The notes under the pieces: generated by a model
Told to the model about the DNA's origin: nothing
Databases searched by the model: none
What the model saw: the letters and a program-made list of their open reading frames with translations, nothing else
Shown: piece after piece, positions 18,500 through 26,815 of the stretch
Layout of the letters: each line of letters starts with the position of its first letter
How positions within the stretch are numbered: the first letter of the stretch is position 1
NCBI RefSeq assembly: GCF_002115755.1
Contig: NZ_JFKA01000001.1
Coordinates: forward strand, 620,001-684,000
From: Thalassospira mesophila
Lineage (GTDB): Bacteria > Pseudomonadota > Alphaproteobacteria > Rhodospirillales > Thalassospiraceae
Direction: 5' to 3'
Length of the DNA: 64,000 nt
Translations under genes and position numbers: made by a program

Positions 18500-19729
18500 A
18501 TGTCTTCGTCAAACCATGCCAGTCATGCTGCCAAAGCCGGTTTTGCCACCCGCGCCATTCATCATGGCTATAACCCCGCCAGCCATAACGGCGCGTTGAA
18601 TCAGCCGGTTTATATGAGCTCGACCTTCGCCTTTGAAACCGCCGAGCAGGGCGGTCGCCGGTTTGCAGGCGACGAAGGCGGGTATATTTATTCGCGTATC
18701 GGCAACCCGACGCTGAGTTTGCTGGAAGATCGCCTTGCCATCCTTGAAGGCGGCGAAACCGCGATTGCCACGGCATCGGGCATGGGGGCGATTACCTCGG
18801 TTTTCTGGACGTTGATTTCGCCGGGCGACGAAGTGATTGTGGACCGCACATTATATGGTTGCACCTTTGCCTATTTCCGCCACGGGCTGGAACGGTTTGG
18901 GGTTAAACACACCCATGTCGATTTGTCGGACCCGAAAAACCTTGAAGCGGTGATTTCTGATAATACCAAGGTGGTTTATTTTGAAACCCCGGCCAACCCC
19001 AATATGCGCTTGGTGGATGTGCAGGCAATTGCCGATATTGCCCATAAACACGGGGCCAAAGTGGTGGTCGATAACACCTATTGCACCCCGTATTTGCAGC
19101 GCCCGCTGGAAATGGGGGCCGATATTGTGGTGCATTCGGCAACCAAATATTTAGGTGGGCACGGTGATTTAATGGCCGGTGCCATTATTGGCGCGGCCGA
19201 AGATTTAAAAGACATTCGCCTGATCGGGCTAAAGGACATGACCGGGGCGGTTTTGTCGCCGCAAGATGCCAATCTGGTGTTGCGCGGGTTAAAAACGCTG
19301 GAATTGCGCATGGAACGCCATTGCGACAATGCCGAAAAAATTGCTGCGTTTCTTGACGCACACCCGCAGATCGAAACGGTTTATTACCCCGGGCTTGCCA
19401 GCTTTCCCCAGCATGATTTGGCCAAAAAACAAATGGCCCGTTTTGGCGGCATGATCGCGTTTGAACTTAAAGGCGGGATCGAGGCTGGCCGTAAAATGAT
19501 GAACAGCCTGCAAATGATCGCGCGTGCCGTCAGCCTTGGCGATGCCGAAACCCTGATCCAGCATCCCGCCTCGATGACGCATTCCACCTATAGCCCCGAA
19601 GAACGGGCGAAATACCAGATTGCCGATGGCTTGATCCGCATTTCTGCCGGGCTGGAATGTGTTGATGATATTCTGGCTGATCTGGAAAATGCGCTGGATG
19701 GTACGGCTGTGAAGATGGCTGCCGAATAA
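18500..19729 (+). CDS. megL: Methionine gamma-lyase (PLP enzyme)
   Basis: A 409-residue Cys/Met-metabolism PLP enzyme. The PLP lysine is in HSATKYLGGHGDLMAG, and the cofactor region includes YSRIGNPTLSLLE and ATASGMGAI. The TLYGCTF segment carries the active-site cysteine that distinguishes methionine gamma-lyase from cystathionine enzymes. It splits L-methionine into methanethiol, ammonia and 2-oxobutyrate. ATG 18500 is preferred over the in-frame ATG at 18467 because GGAG lies 7 nt upstream and the earlier start would fall at or before the predicted transcription start. The gene has its own terminator. Confidence 0.92.
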   Translation: MSSSNHASHAAKAGFATRAIHHGYNPASHNGALNQPVYMSSTFAFETAEQGGRRFAGDEGGYIYSRIGNPTLSLLEDRLAILEGGETAIATASGMGAITSVFWTLISPGDEVIVDRTLYGCTFAYFRHGLERFGVKHTHVDLSDPKNLEAVISDNTKVVYFETPANPNMRLVDVQAIADIAHKHGAKVVVDNTYCTPYLQRPLEMGADIVVHSATKYLGGHGDLMAGAIIGAAEDLKDIRLIGLKDMTGAVLSPQDANLVLRGLKTLELRMERHCDNAEKIAAFLDAHPQIETVYYPGLASFPQHDLAKKQMARFGGMIAFELKGGIEAGRKMMNSLQMIARAVSLGDAETLIQHPASMTHSTYSPEERAKYQIADGLIRISAGLECVDDILADLENALDGTAVKMAAE

Positions 19730-19739
19730 ATTTGAGCCG

Positions 19740-19780
19740 CCGCCATTCTGGAAAATTGTTCAGGATGGCGGCTGGTTTTT
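19740..19780 (+). terminator. Terminator of megL
   Basis: An 11-bp stem with one G-U pair (CCGCCATTCTG with CAGGATGGCGG), a 10-nt loop, then CTGGTTTTT. It overlaps the 3' end of the convergent gene on the other strand. Confidence 0.85.
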
Positions 19781-20773
19781 GCGACTGGCAGGGGCTGGTT
19801 TGGTGGTGAAATTGCTGCCGTCAACCAGCCCGTATTTTTGCATTGCATCGTCGGTTTCTGTGGTTTGTTCGATTTTTGGTAAATGGATCAAATGCAGGCT
19901 GGTCGGGTCTATATTGCGAAAGGACGGGCCGGTTTCGCGGTTTTTGCGCAACAGGGCCATAACCGCCCCGTCTTTCCACGCGCGTTTCAGCCCGATCAAA
20001 ATCGCATCATGCAATTGCGCTTGGTCGGGGCTGACAAAAAAGTAAATCGGTTGCGGGTAATAAAGCGCAACCCGGTTATTGATCACAAGCGAGGGTTCGG
20101 CGGTGTGCATCCAGTCATATTCATTGCGGATTTGCCAATAGGCGCGTGGATACAGGTCAAACCGGCCCCGGGCGAGCATGGCATGCAGGGTCAGGTATCG
20201 TCCATCCACAACCGTCAGGCCGTTTTCTTGCAAGATGGCGCCATCGGGCCAGCCAAGTCCTTGGCCAAAACTGAATTGGCGCAAATCTTCCAGCGAGGAA
20301 ATTTGGTTAAGGCGCGAAGAAACATCAGGCAGGGTCATAAACAGGCGCAGGCCGGTTGTGCCCAGAAAAATGGGAAAATGCACTGCACGCAACTGGTGTT
20401 CGCGCTCGGGTGTGGTGCCGAAAAAAACGATATTGGTTTCATCGCCCGCTTGTAGCAGGGCGATGCGACGTTTTTCTGTCGGGTAATCCATGCAGACCGG
20501 TTTTATGACGATGCCGCTATTGCTGTAAGTCAGCGCAAGACGCAGCAATTCAACATGATATTCGGAAAACTCTTCCCATGTCTGGCGGCCCTGGCAGAAG
20601 TCCGAATTGATATCAACCGGCAAGCGCGCAGAGATAGCTTGCCCATCAGGTTGCTGGCGGGGCTGATGTGTTTGTTGGGCCTGCGAACGGGTTGCCGCCA
20701 TGCCCGCCACCACAATGGCAAGATAAACAGCAGCGCAAAACACAGTCAGGGCAGGGCGTTTCATTTTTATCAT
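19760..20773 (-). CDS. Periplasmic solute-binding-like protein (unknown ligand)
   Basis: A 337-residue protein with an N-terminal signal-like segment (KRPALTVFCAAVYLAIVVAG, ending near AATRSQAQ), so it is probably exported. The body resembles bacterial extracellular solute-binding family 3 proteins in general layout (residues about 50-290), including a PQPIYFFVSPDQAQLHDAI stretch, but I cannot name a ligand. No permease or ATPase gene is adjacent, so it may be an orphan binding or sensory protein. It is convergent with megL and divergent from the E1 gene. A start at 20764 (MKRPAL) is also possible. Confidence 0.65.
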   Translation of the reverse strand: MIKMKRPALTVFCAAVYLAIVVAGMAATRSQAQQTHQPRQQPDGQAISARLPVDINSDFCQGRQTWEEFSEYHVELLRLALTYSNSGIVIKPVCMDYPTEKRRIALLQAGDETNIVFFGTTPEREHQLRAVHFPIFLGTTGLRLFMTLPDVSSRLNQISSLEDLRQFSFGQGLGWPDGAILQENGLTVVDGRYLTLHAMLARGRFDLYPRAYWQIRNEYDWMHTAEPSLVINNRVALYYPQPIYFFVSPDQAQLHDAILIGLKRAWKDGAVMALLRKNRETGPSFRNIDPTSLHLIHLPKIEQTTETDDAMQKYGLVDGSNFTTKPAPASRKNQPPS

Positions 20774-21228
20774 TCATGCCAGTAGAGGAACCCTATCCAT
20801 TCGCATAGATAGGCGGTGAAATCAATTGATTGCGTTTATGCCCCGATGTGGCGGCCAGATTTTAAGAACGGCAATGGTGGGCATAATGTTGTGCGGGCAA
20901 GTTTGGCGGGCATGTCTGGCGAACTCCGGCCATACCGGGCAAAAACAGGCAAGCAGGGCGGGGCGGGCAGTAACAGAGCGGACGTTACGGATATAAGGCG
21001 CGAATCGCTTTTAACGGCACAGGCAAGGGCATTTTCGCAAAATTGCCGTGCGATAAAATTGGCAAATCTTGCGCGGGATGACCGAAGAATTTTCAAAACT
21101 GTCGCTGGTTCTGCGAAATTTGCCAAAATCGCTTGCCTGTCGCGCCCGGGTTTTAGAAATACGTATTCAAGTACCAAAATATAGGCGGTCACCGAAAGCC
21201 GGATGAGCCGTGATGATGCAGCGGGAGA
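20774..21228. other. 455-nt intergenic region upstream of the E1 gene
   Basis: No convincing gene: open frames on both strands lack ribosome-binding sites and family resemblance. It holds a short GTAAC-N9-GTTAC inverted repeat (20970-20988) and a weak -24/-12-like sequence at 21060-21074 (TGGCA then GC at the right distance, but without TTGC). I saw no clear TyrR box. It should contain the promoters of the two divergent flanking genes. Confidence 0.5.
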
Positions 21229-23637
21229 ATGAAATTGGCAGCAGACAGCGACACCACCATGAACGGCGAGATTATTGAAGCCACGGCAGGCACTTGCGTT
21301 TCGGCAAAAGAGCTGAAAATGCTGGGCGAGGTGGAAAAAAAAGTGCGCTGGCTGTCAAGTTGGACCATTCACCATGCCAACCATATTCGTCCCAAGCGTG
21401 ACGGCATCAAGGTGGGCGGGCATCAGGCCAGTTGTGCATCACTTAGCACCCTTATGACCGCCCTTTATTTCAATGTATTGCGCCCGCAAGACCGCATCGC
21501 GGTAAAGCCGCACGCATCGCCGGTATTTCATGCGATTAATTATATGTTTGGTCGCCAGTCGCGCGAAAAGCTGGAAAATTTCCGGGCCTTTGGCGGGGCA
21601 CAGTCTTATCCGTCACGGACCAAAGATGGCGATGTGGTGGATTTTTCAACCGGGTCGGTCGGGCTCGGCGCAGCGGTAACCAACTTTGCCGCCTTAACCC
21701 AGGATTATTTGCGTTATAAAAACATGCTGCCCAAGGGGCAAAAACCGGGCCGGATGGTCGCCCTGGTCGGTGATGCCGAGCTTGATGAAGGCAATATTTA
21801 CGAGGCCCTGCTTGATACCTGGAAGCATGACATTCGCAATGTCTGGTGGGTGATCGATTATAATCGCCAAAGCCTTGATGGCATGATCGATGCCCATCTG
21901 TTTCGGGTGATTGGCCGGTTTTTCCGTGCGGTTGGCTGGAACGTGATTACGATTAAATATGGTCGTAAACTGCACGAGGCCTTTGCCCGGCCCGGTGGAA
22001 AATCGCTTAAAAAGTGGCTTAATGAATCGCCCAATGATGTTTATTCCGCCCTGACCTTTCAGGGCGGTGCCGCCTGGCGTAAACAGATTTTGGCCGATAT
22101 GCCAGGTGATAACGCCCTTGCCAGCTTGCTGGCCGATTATGACGATGATGCCCTGCATGATTTAATGACCAATCTGGGCGGGCATTGCATGGAGGCGATT
22201 TTAAACGCCTTTGAAAATGTGCCCAACGATAAACCGACCGTGTTTATTGCCTATACCGTCAAGGGCTATGGTCTGCCGCTTCAAGGCCACAAGGACAACC
22301 ATGCAGGCCTGATGAATATTCCGCAAATGGAAGGTTTCCGAGCGGCCAATAACATTGCCGAGGGTGATGAATGGGACATGACGGCGGGGCTGGAATGTGC
22401 CGCCGATGATTTGCGTGCCTTTGTTGACGCCGCCCCGTTTAACGACCGCCAGCCGCGCCAGAAGTTTGCCGAAATTATTACCGTGCCTGAAATGCCCTAT
22501 CAGCGGACAGCGACCAGCAGCACCCAGGAAGTGTTTGGCAAGATCCTGAATGAACTGGCGAAATCCAAAAACAGCGCCTTTGCCGACCGCATTGTCACCA
22601 CCTCCCCCGATGTGACGGTATCGACCAACCTTGGCGGGTTTGTTAACCAGCGCGGTCTTTTTGCCCGCGAAAATCTGGCCGATGAATTTCGTGATCGCAA
22701 AGTGCCCTCGGCGCAAAAATGGATCCGCACGCCAAAAGGCCAGCATGTGGAACTGGGCATTGCCGAAAACAATCTGTTCCTTAATCTGGCCGCCCTTGGC
22801 CTGTCGCACAGCCTGTTTGGCCAGCGCCTGTTTCCCATTGGCACATTATATGACCCGTTCATTGCCCGTGGCCTCGATGCACTAAATTACGCCTGTTATC
22901 AGGATGCGCGCTTTATGGTGGTGGCCACACCTAGCGGCATTACGCTGGCCCCCGAAGGTGGCGCGCATCAATCGATTGGCACGCCGATGATTGGCATGGG
23001 CCAGCCGGGCCTGACCAGTTTCGAGCCCAGTTTTGGCGATGAAGTGGCCGCTGTGATGGGCTGGTCGTTTAACCATATGCAGGATAAGGACGGCGGATCG
23101 GTTTATTTGCGCCTGTCGACCAAACCTGTAAACCAGCCCGACCGCGAGCTGGATGACGCCACCAAAGCCGACATTGTGCGCGGCGGATACTGGATGCGCG
23201 AACCGGGTGAAAATTGCAAAATGGTGCTGGCCTATTGCGGGGCGATGGCACCCGAAGCCATTGCCGCGTGGGAACAGCTTAAAGACGACCATCCGGGACT
23301 GGGCCTTTTGGTCGTGACTTCCACTGATCGTTTATATAACGAATGGCAGGACATGGAACGTGCCCGGCTGGAAGGCAAAACGGGCAAAAACGCCAGCAAT
23401 AACGACGATATGGCCCATATTGAAAACCTGCTCAAACCATTGGCTCGAGATGCCCGCATGGTCACCGTGATCGACGGCCACCCGGCGGCCCTTGCGTGGC
23501 TGGGCTCGGTGCGCGGCCATGCGGTCGCCCCATTGGGAATAAATGCGTTTGGTCAATGCGGCGACAGCATCGATCTGTATAACCATTACCAGATCGACAC
23601 CGCAGCCATCCTGCGCGCGGCCAAGCGGTGGGACTGA
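21229..23637 (+). CDS. AceE/MdeB-type 2-oxoacid dehydrogenase E1 (likely 2-oxobutyrate)
   Basis: An 802-residue homodimeric-type thiamine diphosphate E1 subunit, shorter than AceE (about 887). The ThDP-binding motif is GDAELDEGNIYEALLDTW, the N-terminal domain contains RDGIKVGGHQASCASL, and the C-terminal transketolase-like domain has ELGIAENNLFLNLAALGLSH. Pseudomonas putida mdeB, next to methionine gamma-lyase mdeA, encodes an E1 of this type acting on 2-oxobutyrate. Here the gene is two genes away from megL, so conversion of 2-oxobutyrate towards propionyl-CoA is the best guess; pyruvate dehydrogenase E1 is the alternative. No E2 or E3 gene is in the window. GCGGGAGA lies just before ATG 21229, closer than usual. 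Confidence 0.82.
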   Translation: MKLAADSDTTMNGEIIEATAGTCVSAKELKMLGEVEKKVRWLSSWTIHHANHIRPKRDGIKVGGHQASCASLSTLMTALYFNVLRPQDRIAVKPHASPVFHAINYMFGRQSREKLENFRAFGGAQSYPSRTKDGDVVDFSTGSVGLGAAVTNFAALTQDYLRYKNMLPKGQKPGRMVALVGDAELDEGNIYEALLDTWKHDIRNVWWVIDYNRQSLDGMIDAHLFRVIGRFFRAVGWNVITIKYGRKLHEAFARPGGKSLKKWLNESPNDVYSALTFQGGAAWRKQILADMPGDNALASLLADYDDDALHDLMTNLGGHCMEAILNAFENVPNDKPTVFIAYTVKGYGLPLQGHKDNHAGLMNIPQMEGFRAANNIAEGDEWDMTAGLECAADDLRAFVDAAPFNDRQPRQKFAEIITVPEMPYQRTATSSTQEVFGKILNELAKSKNSAFADRIVTTSPDVTVSTNLGGFVNQRGLFARENLADEFRDRKVPSAQKWIRTPKGQHVELGIAENNLFLNLAALGLSHSLFGQRLFPIGTLYDPFIARGLDALNYACYQDARFMVVATPSGITLAPEGGAHQSIGTPMIGMGQPGLTSFEPSFGDEVAAVMGWSFNHMQDKDGGSVYLRLSTKPVNQPDRELDDATKADIVRGGYWMREPGENCKMVLAYCGAMAPEAIAAWEQLKDDHPGLGLLVVTSTDRLYNEWQDMERARLEGKTGKNASNNDDMAHIENLLKPLARDARMVTVIDGHPAALAWLGSVRGHAVAPLGINAFGQCGDSIDLYNHYQIDTAAILRAAKRWD

Positions 23638-23659
23638 TCACCCGGTAAAACGGGACGAC

Positions 23660-23688
23660 AAAAGGGAGGGCTTTGGCTCTCCCTTTTT
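23660..23688 (+). terminator. Terminator of the E1 gene
   Basis: A 9-bp stem (AAAAGGGAG with CTCCCTTTT), a 10-nt loop and a T-run, 22 nt after the stop codon. Confidence 0.88.
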
Positions 23689-23707
23689 GTTGGGGCGTGG
23701 CGGCGGC

Positions 23708-23946
23708 TTGGTATCTAAAATTGAAGCGGTTACAGTAGAGCTGATTTTGGATCGGAACGACCTTGACGGTCCGTACAGTAATACCCGTGACTATGTTCAG
23801 GATCTGATAAAAAAGGATCAGAACGGCGAAATGCCATTACGCTCCTGCAATCTGCAATTACAGAGGGCGTTCAAAGCGGAGATCCGCAAGAGTTCGACGC
23901 CACTTCGTTCAAATTAAAAATGCGGGAGCGTCATCTCGTCCGTTAG
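23708..23946 (+). pseudogene. Decayed parD-like antitoxin remnant
   Basis: Translation starts VSKIEAVTVEL, then SNTRDYVQDLIKKDQ, as in ParD antitoxins. After GAACGGC the frame must shift to continue with ITLLQSAITEGVQSGDPQEF, DATSFKLKMRERHLVR and a TAG stop at 23944. The segment between VEL and SNT, usually a DWIKAQI-like stretch, is also scrambled. There is no good start codon. At least one frameshift and a damaged middle make this a relic, not an active gene. Confidence 0.75.
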
Positions 23947-23950
23947 GCCG

Positions 23951-24255
23951 ACAGACTATCATCTGGTCCCTAAAAGGCTCTCGATGACCTTGATGAGGTT
24001 TGGCGCGATACGGCAGAGGCCTGGGCAGTTCACCAAGCCGACAGTTATATTGACGATCTGACACATGCGTTTCAGTCAATCGTCACCGCTCCGACAATCA
24101 GTCAGGAACGCACGGAATTCACGCCACCGGTTCGCCTCCATCGTCATAAAAGTCATGTGATCATTTATATTGTCAGGGATGATGCCGTTGTTATCCTTCG
24201 TAACCTTGGCGGACGCCAAAACGGGCAAGTTATTATCGAGGCAATCGGTTCCTGA
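23951..24255 (+). pseudogene. Decayed parE-like toxin remnant
   Basis: Immediately after the parD relic, one frame reads ALDDLDEVWRDTAEAWAV, HQADSYIDDLTHAFQSIV, HRHKSHVIIYIVRDDAVVIL and ends ILRNLGGRQNGQVIIEAIGS before TGA. This is the ParE/RelE-type toxin fold. The expected N-terminus (TDYHLVPK) is in another frame and lacks a start, and a TAA interrupts the main frame near the beginning. The toxin appears inactivated along with its antitoxin. Confidence 0.75.
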
Positions 24256-24262
24256 ATTCAAA

Positions 24263-24285
24263 CAGGCACTTTAGAAAAATGCCTG
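24263..24285 (-). terminator. Weak terminator-like hairpin at the 3' end of the MarC-family gene
   Basis: The 6-bp stem CAGGCA/TGCCTG spans the stop codon; on the minus strand it is followed by TTTGAATT. Short stem and poor U-run, so the call is tentative. Confidence 0.4.
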
Positions 24286-25083
24286 CTTGATGCCATCAAT
24301 AATGAACTGGATGGCGAGGGCGGCAAGGATCATGCCGAGCAGGCGCGAGATGACGGTAGCGACTGTGGGGCTGAGGCGTTTGGCGACTAGACCCGATAGC
24401 ATGAACATGGTGAGCGCGCAGACCATGACCAGGGCGACAACGCCGATCAGGCCGGTCTGCATCACGATATTATCCTGATATTTCCCCATCAAAAGCATGA
24501 CCGTCGCAATTGAGCCGGGACCGGATAAAAACGGGATCGACATCGGGAAGATTGAAATATCTTCGTGCTCGTCATCATGCTCGAGGGGGCTTTGGCCCGC
24601 TTTGTTTGCTGTGGCTTTGCCCGTTGTGCGCGCATTGGTGCCTGCCGCGGTCATTGCGGGCGCGTGTGTTGGTGCGCCAGCAGGGGCGGCATTGCTTTGG
24701 GCTTCACTGTGGCTTTCGGGTTCATCGGCGTTTTCGTCGTGTTCAAGTTCCTGATGGACCTGTTCAGCACGCTCGTTGCGTTTTTTGCCGCGCCGTTCAA
24801 ACAGCATTTCAAGGGCGATTAAAAACAGCAAGGTGCCGCCGGAAATGCGAAAGGCGGGCATATGGATGCCAAAAATGCCCAGCAATTTTTCGCCCAGCAG
24901 GGCAAACGCGGTGAGGATCAGAAACGACGTGATGCAGGCCCGGATCGCCATGCGACGGCGATGTGCCGCACTGGTATCTTGTGTCAGCACCAGAAAAACC
25001 GGTACCAGCCCCACCGGATCGACAATCACGAACAGGGTGACAAAGGCGGCGATCAGTTCGCTGAGCATACTGATATCGGGCAT
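24271..25083 (-). CDS. MarC-family (UPF0056) membrane protein with a large charged insertion
   Basis: A 270-residue MarC-family inner-membrane protein; relatives are usually about 200-215 residues. The N-terminal half has LFVIVDPVGLVPVFL and FGIHMPAFRISGGTLLFLIALEMLF, and the C-terminal half has FPMSIPFLSGPGSIATVMLL plus two more hydrophobic segments. Between them, residues about 97-172 form an extra hydrophilic loop, first Glu/His-rich (RAEQVHQELEHDENADE) and then Ala/Thr/Pro-rich, ending EHDDEHEDIS. Function of the family is not established, and the earlier link to multiple antibiotic resistance is doubtful. The insertion lies between transmembrane segments, probably on the cytoplasmic side. 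Confidence 0.88.
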   Translation of the reverse strand: MPDISMLSELIAAFVTLFVIVDPVGLVPVFLVLTQDTSAAHRRRMAIRACITSFLILTAFALLGEKLLGIFGIHMPAFRISGGTLLFLIALEMLFERRGKKRNERAEQVHQELEHDENADEPESHSEAQSNAAPAGAPTHAPAMTAAGTNARTTGKATANKAGQSPLEHDDEHEDISIFPMSIPFLSGPGSIATVMLLMGKYQDNIVMQTGLIGVVALVMVCALTMFMLSGLVAKRLSPTVATVISRLLGMILAALAIQFIIDGIKQAFF

Positions 25084-25304
25084 GAAATATCCTTTTTCGC
25101 GTGAGGGCGCGGGTTTTTGCGCAGCCTTGCCGTAATTGTCGCCCGAAACGGGCTGGTTTCAGGGGGGCTTGCCCCAAGAAAGCCCGATAAAACCGGGAAA
25201 GCCAGCCTTGATTTACGTGTTTGAACGTAAAAGGTAAATGCCCGGTTCCCGTTTTCGCCCGGTAGATATAAGGCAAGCGCGGGCCATGGCGGCGATTATA
25301 CGCA

Positions 25305-26177
25305 TTACGGGCGCGGTTGACTGAAAAAACCGCCGGCAAAGGGGGGCGGTAAATTACGCAGGGCTTCAATCCGGGTGGTGACGGAGGGATGGGTATCGAG
25401 CAAGGCTGGTGGTTCGGTGCTGCGATAGGGGATCAGGCGCAAGGTGCGGCGGTTGATTTGTTCGATATGGCCCAGCGCATCAATCAAATCATCCGGGCCG
25501 CCCAAAAGGTCGCTGGCCCCGTGATCGGCGGCAAATTCACGGTCGCGGATGACTGCACGTTGTAGCAAAAAGCTGATGGTGGGGGCGGTTGCCAGCACAA
25601 TTACCAGCCATATCGGCGGGCTTCCGGCCTCGAATATAAAGACAAACATCGCAAACATCGCCAGCGTCCATGTGGCGCGATAGAGGATATCGGTCATCAT
25701 CAGGATCTGGGTGTCGTTATGCCAGGCATGGGCGATTTCGTGGGCCAGAACTGCGCGCAATTGCCGGGGCGACAGGCTGTTGATGGCATCTTGCGACAGG
25801 GCAATGATGGTGGTGTCTTCCTTGCCGGTGGTAATGGCATTGACCCCTTTGCCGGGCAACAAATACAGGCGCGGCACAAAGGACAAACCGGCCCGCTTGG
25901 CCAACAGCACAGCCATTTCATGCAAGACGGGATAGTTTTGCCCCGATACGGGCGTTGCGCGCAGAAGTTTCATGACCATGTCAGATGACACCATCGGACC
26001 GAGCAGCACCAGCAAGGTAATGGCCAAAAATGCCCACGCCGTCATCATGGGTCCGCCAAAAAGCCAGGCGCACACCACCAGTACCCCGGCCATGCAGGCC
26101 AAAAGCCCGCTGGTGTGGGCAACGCCGCCGGCCCGCAAGGCCAAAAACCGTTGAACAGAAATGGGAAGTTCCGGCAT
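25305..26177 (-). CDS. M48-family membrane metalloprotease (HtpX-like)
   Basis: A 290-residue zinc protease of the HtpX/Ste24 group. The zinc motif is HEIAHAW, a downstream glutamate ligand is in DREFAADHGASDLLGG, and two hydrophobic segments lie near the N-terminus with two more in the middle. The GKGVNAITTGKEDTTIIALS stretch before the HExxH is typical of M48. The start at 26177 (MPELPIS) is chosen because upstream codons to 26318 lack similarity and AGGGATC lies just upstream. HtpX-type proteases degrade damaged membrane proteins; the exact substrate is unknown. Confidence 0.88.
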   Translation of the reverse strand: MPELPISVQRFLALRAGGVAHTSGLLACMAGVLVVCAWLFGGPMMTAWAFLAITLLVLLGPMVSSDMVMKLLRATPVSGQNYPVLHEMAVLLAKRAGLSFVPRLYLLPGKGVNAITTGKEDTTIIALSQDAINSLSPRQLRAVLAHEIAHAWHNDTQILMMTDILYRATWTLAMFAMFVFIFEAGSPPIWLVIVLATAPTISFLLQRAVIRDREFAADHGASDLLGGPDDLIDALGHIEQINRRTLRLIPYRSTEPPALLDTHPSVTTRIEALRNLPPPFAGGFFSQPRP

Positions 26178-26304
26178 GTGATGATCCCTTTGTTGCGCAG
26201 GCGTGTTGGCAATTTCCCCATAATACGTCTCAGGGCATGTCTGTGTATGGGGCTTGATCAAGGCCGACGAAAAAAATGCAGGCGCAGGGTGGTCGGCGAA
26301 TATG

Positions 26305-26339
26305 GCTGCCCGCACCATTTTTTAAGGGTGGCGGGCAGC
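26305..26339. repeat. Strong hairpin between two minus-strand genes
   Basis: GCTGCCCGCACC pairs with GGTGGCGGGCAGC (12 bp with a one-base bulge) around a 10-nt loop. There is no U-run on the minus strand after the stem, so it is not a classical terminator; it may stabilise a 3' end or be bidirectional. Confidence 0.6.
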
Positions 26340-26364
26340 AAAAGCAGCGCGGGCTAACGCGGGG

Positions 26365-26505
26365 TTAAAATACCATTTGGCTGAACCAGTAGCCAATATA
26401 TCCCAGTGCCATGACGGCCATCACTGTTAACAACGTGGTTTTGAACGGATTGGATTTTGCTTTTGCAGCAGGGGACGGGCTCGCGGCATTTTGGGAAGCA
26501 ACCAT
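26365..26505 (-). CDS. Possible 46-residue single-pass membrane protein
   Basis: The short frame MVASQNAASPSPAAKAKSN has a positively charged stretch followed by a hydrophobic helix (TTLLTVMAVMALGYIGYWF) at the C-terminus, a sensible small membrane protein. The frame stays open upstream to 26613, but the longer version looks like non-coding sequence. The ribosome-binding site is weak. I do not recognise a family; a chance ORF is possible. Confidence 0.4.
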   Translation of the reverse strand: MVASQNAASPSPAAKAKSNPFKTTLLTVMAVMALGYIGYWFSQMVF

Positions 26506-26815
26506 CAGGGACTCGCAGTTCGTTATGGAATTGAAAGAATGAAAATTGGCCAGATTAAGGGGCGTTGCAAGGGTTTTAACCATGCCGTCACCGGAAATGG
26601 TGTGCCATGTCACAAAAGAACGGCGTTAAATTCAAGCAGATGATGAAGCATTGGCCCAAAACCAATGATTTCGTTAACGCATCTTTATAAGTTTGACTAG
26701 AATAGTCGTAGATGACTAATGCAAGTGGATAGTGCGTCCTGTCGCCCCTGGCGACGGGATCTGTGCTTTTGGGGACAGGCCGCAGGCACGCGGCCAGGAT
26801 ATTTACGGGATCAGG
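26506..26815. promoter_or_regulatory. Upstream region of the type I secretion genes
   Basis: About 310 nt without a convincing gene. A candidate sigma-70 promoter is TTGACT (26693-26698), a 16-nt spacer and ACTAAT (26715-26720), giving a leader of about 90 nt to the ATG at 26816. The -35 overlaps a perfect GACTA-GAA-TAGTC palindrome (26695-26707), followed by a third GACTA at 26714, a possible operator. The GTG at 26732 would lie almost at the predicted transcript start, which supports the later ATG. Confidence 0.45.

Noticed and set aside
21060..21074. Second sigma-54 promoter upstream of the E1 gene
   Set aside because: The GG and GC are correctly spaced, but the TTGC box and several other positions do not match, and no TyrR-box-like site is nearby. 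Too weak to call.
20816..21192. Opposed ORFs of about 120 codons in the gap before the E1 gene
   Set aside because: Neither has a ribosome-binding site, hydrophobic pattern or family resemblance; they overlap each other on opposite strands.
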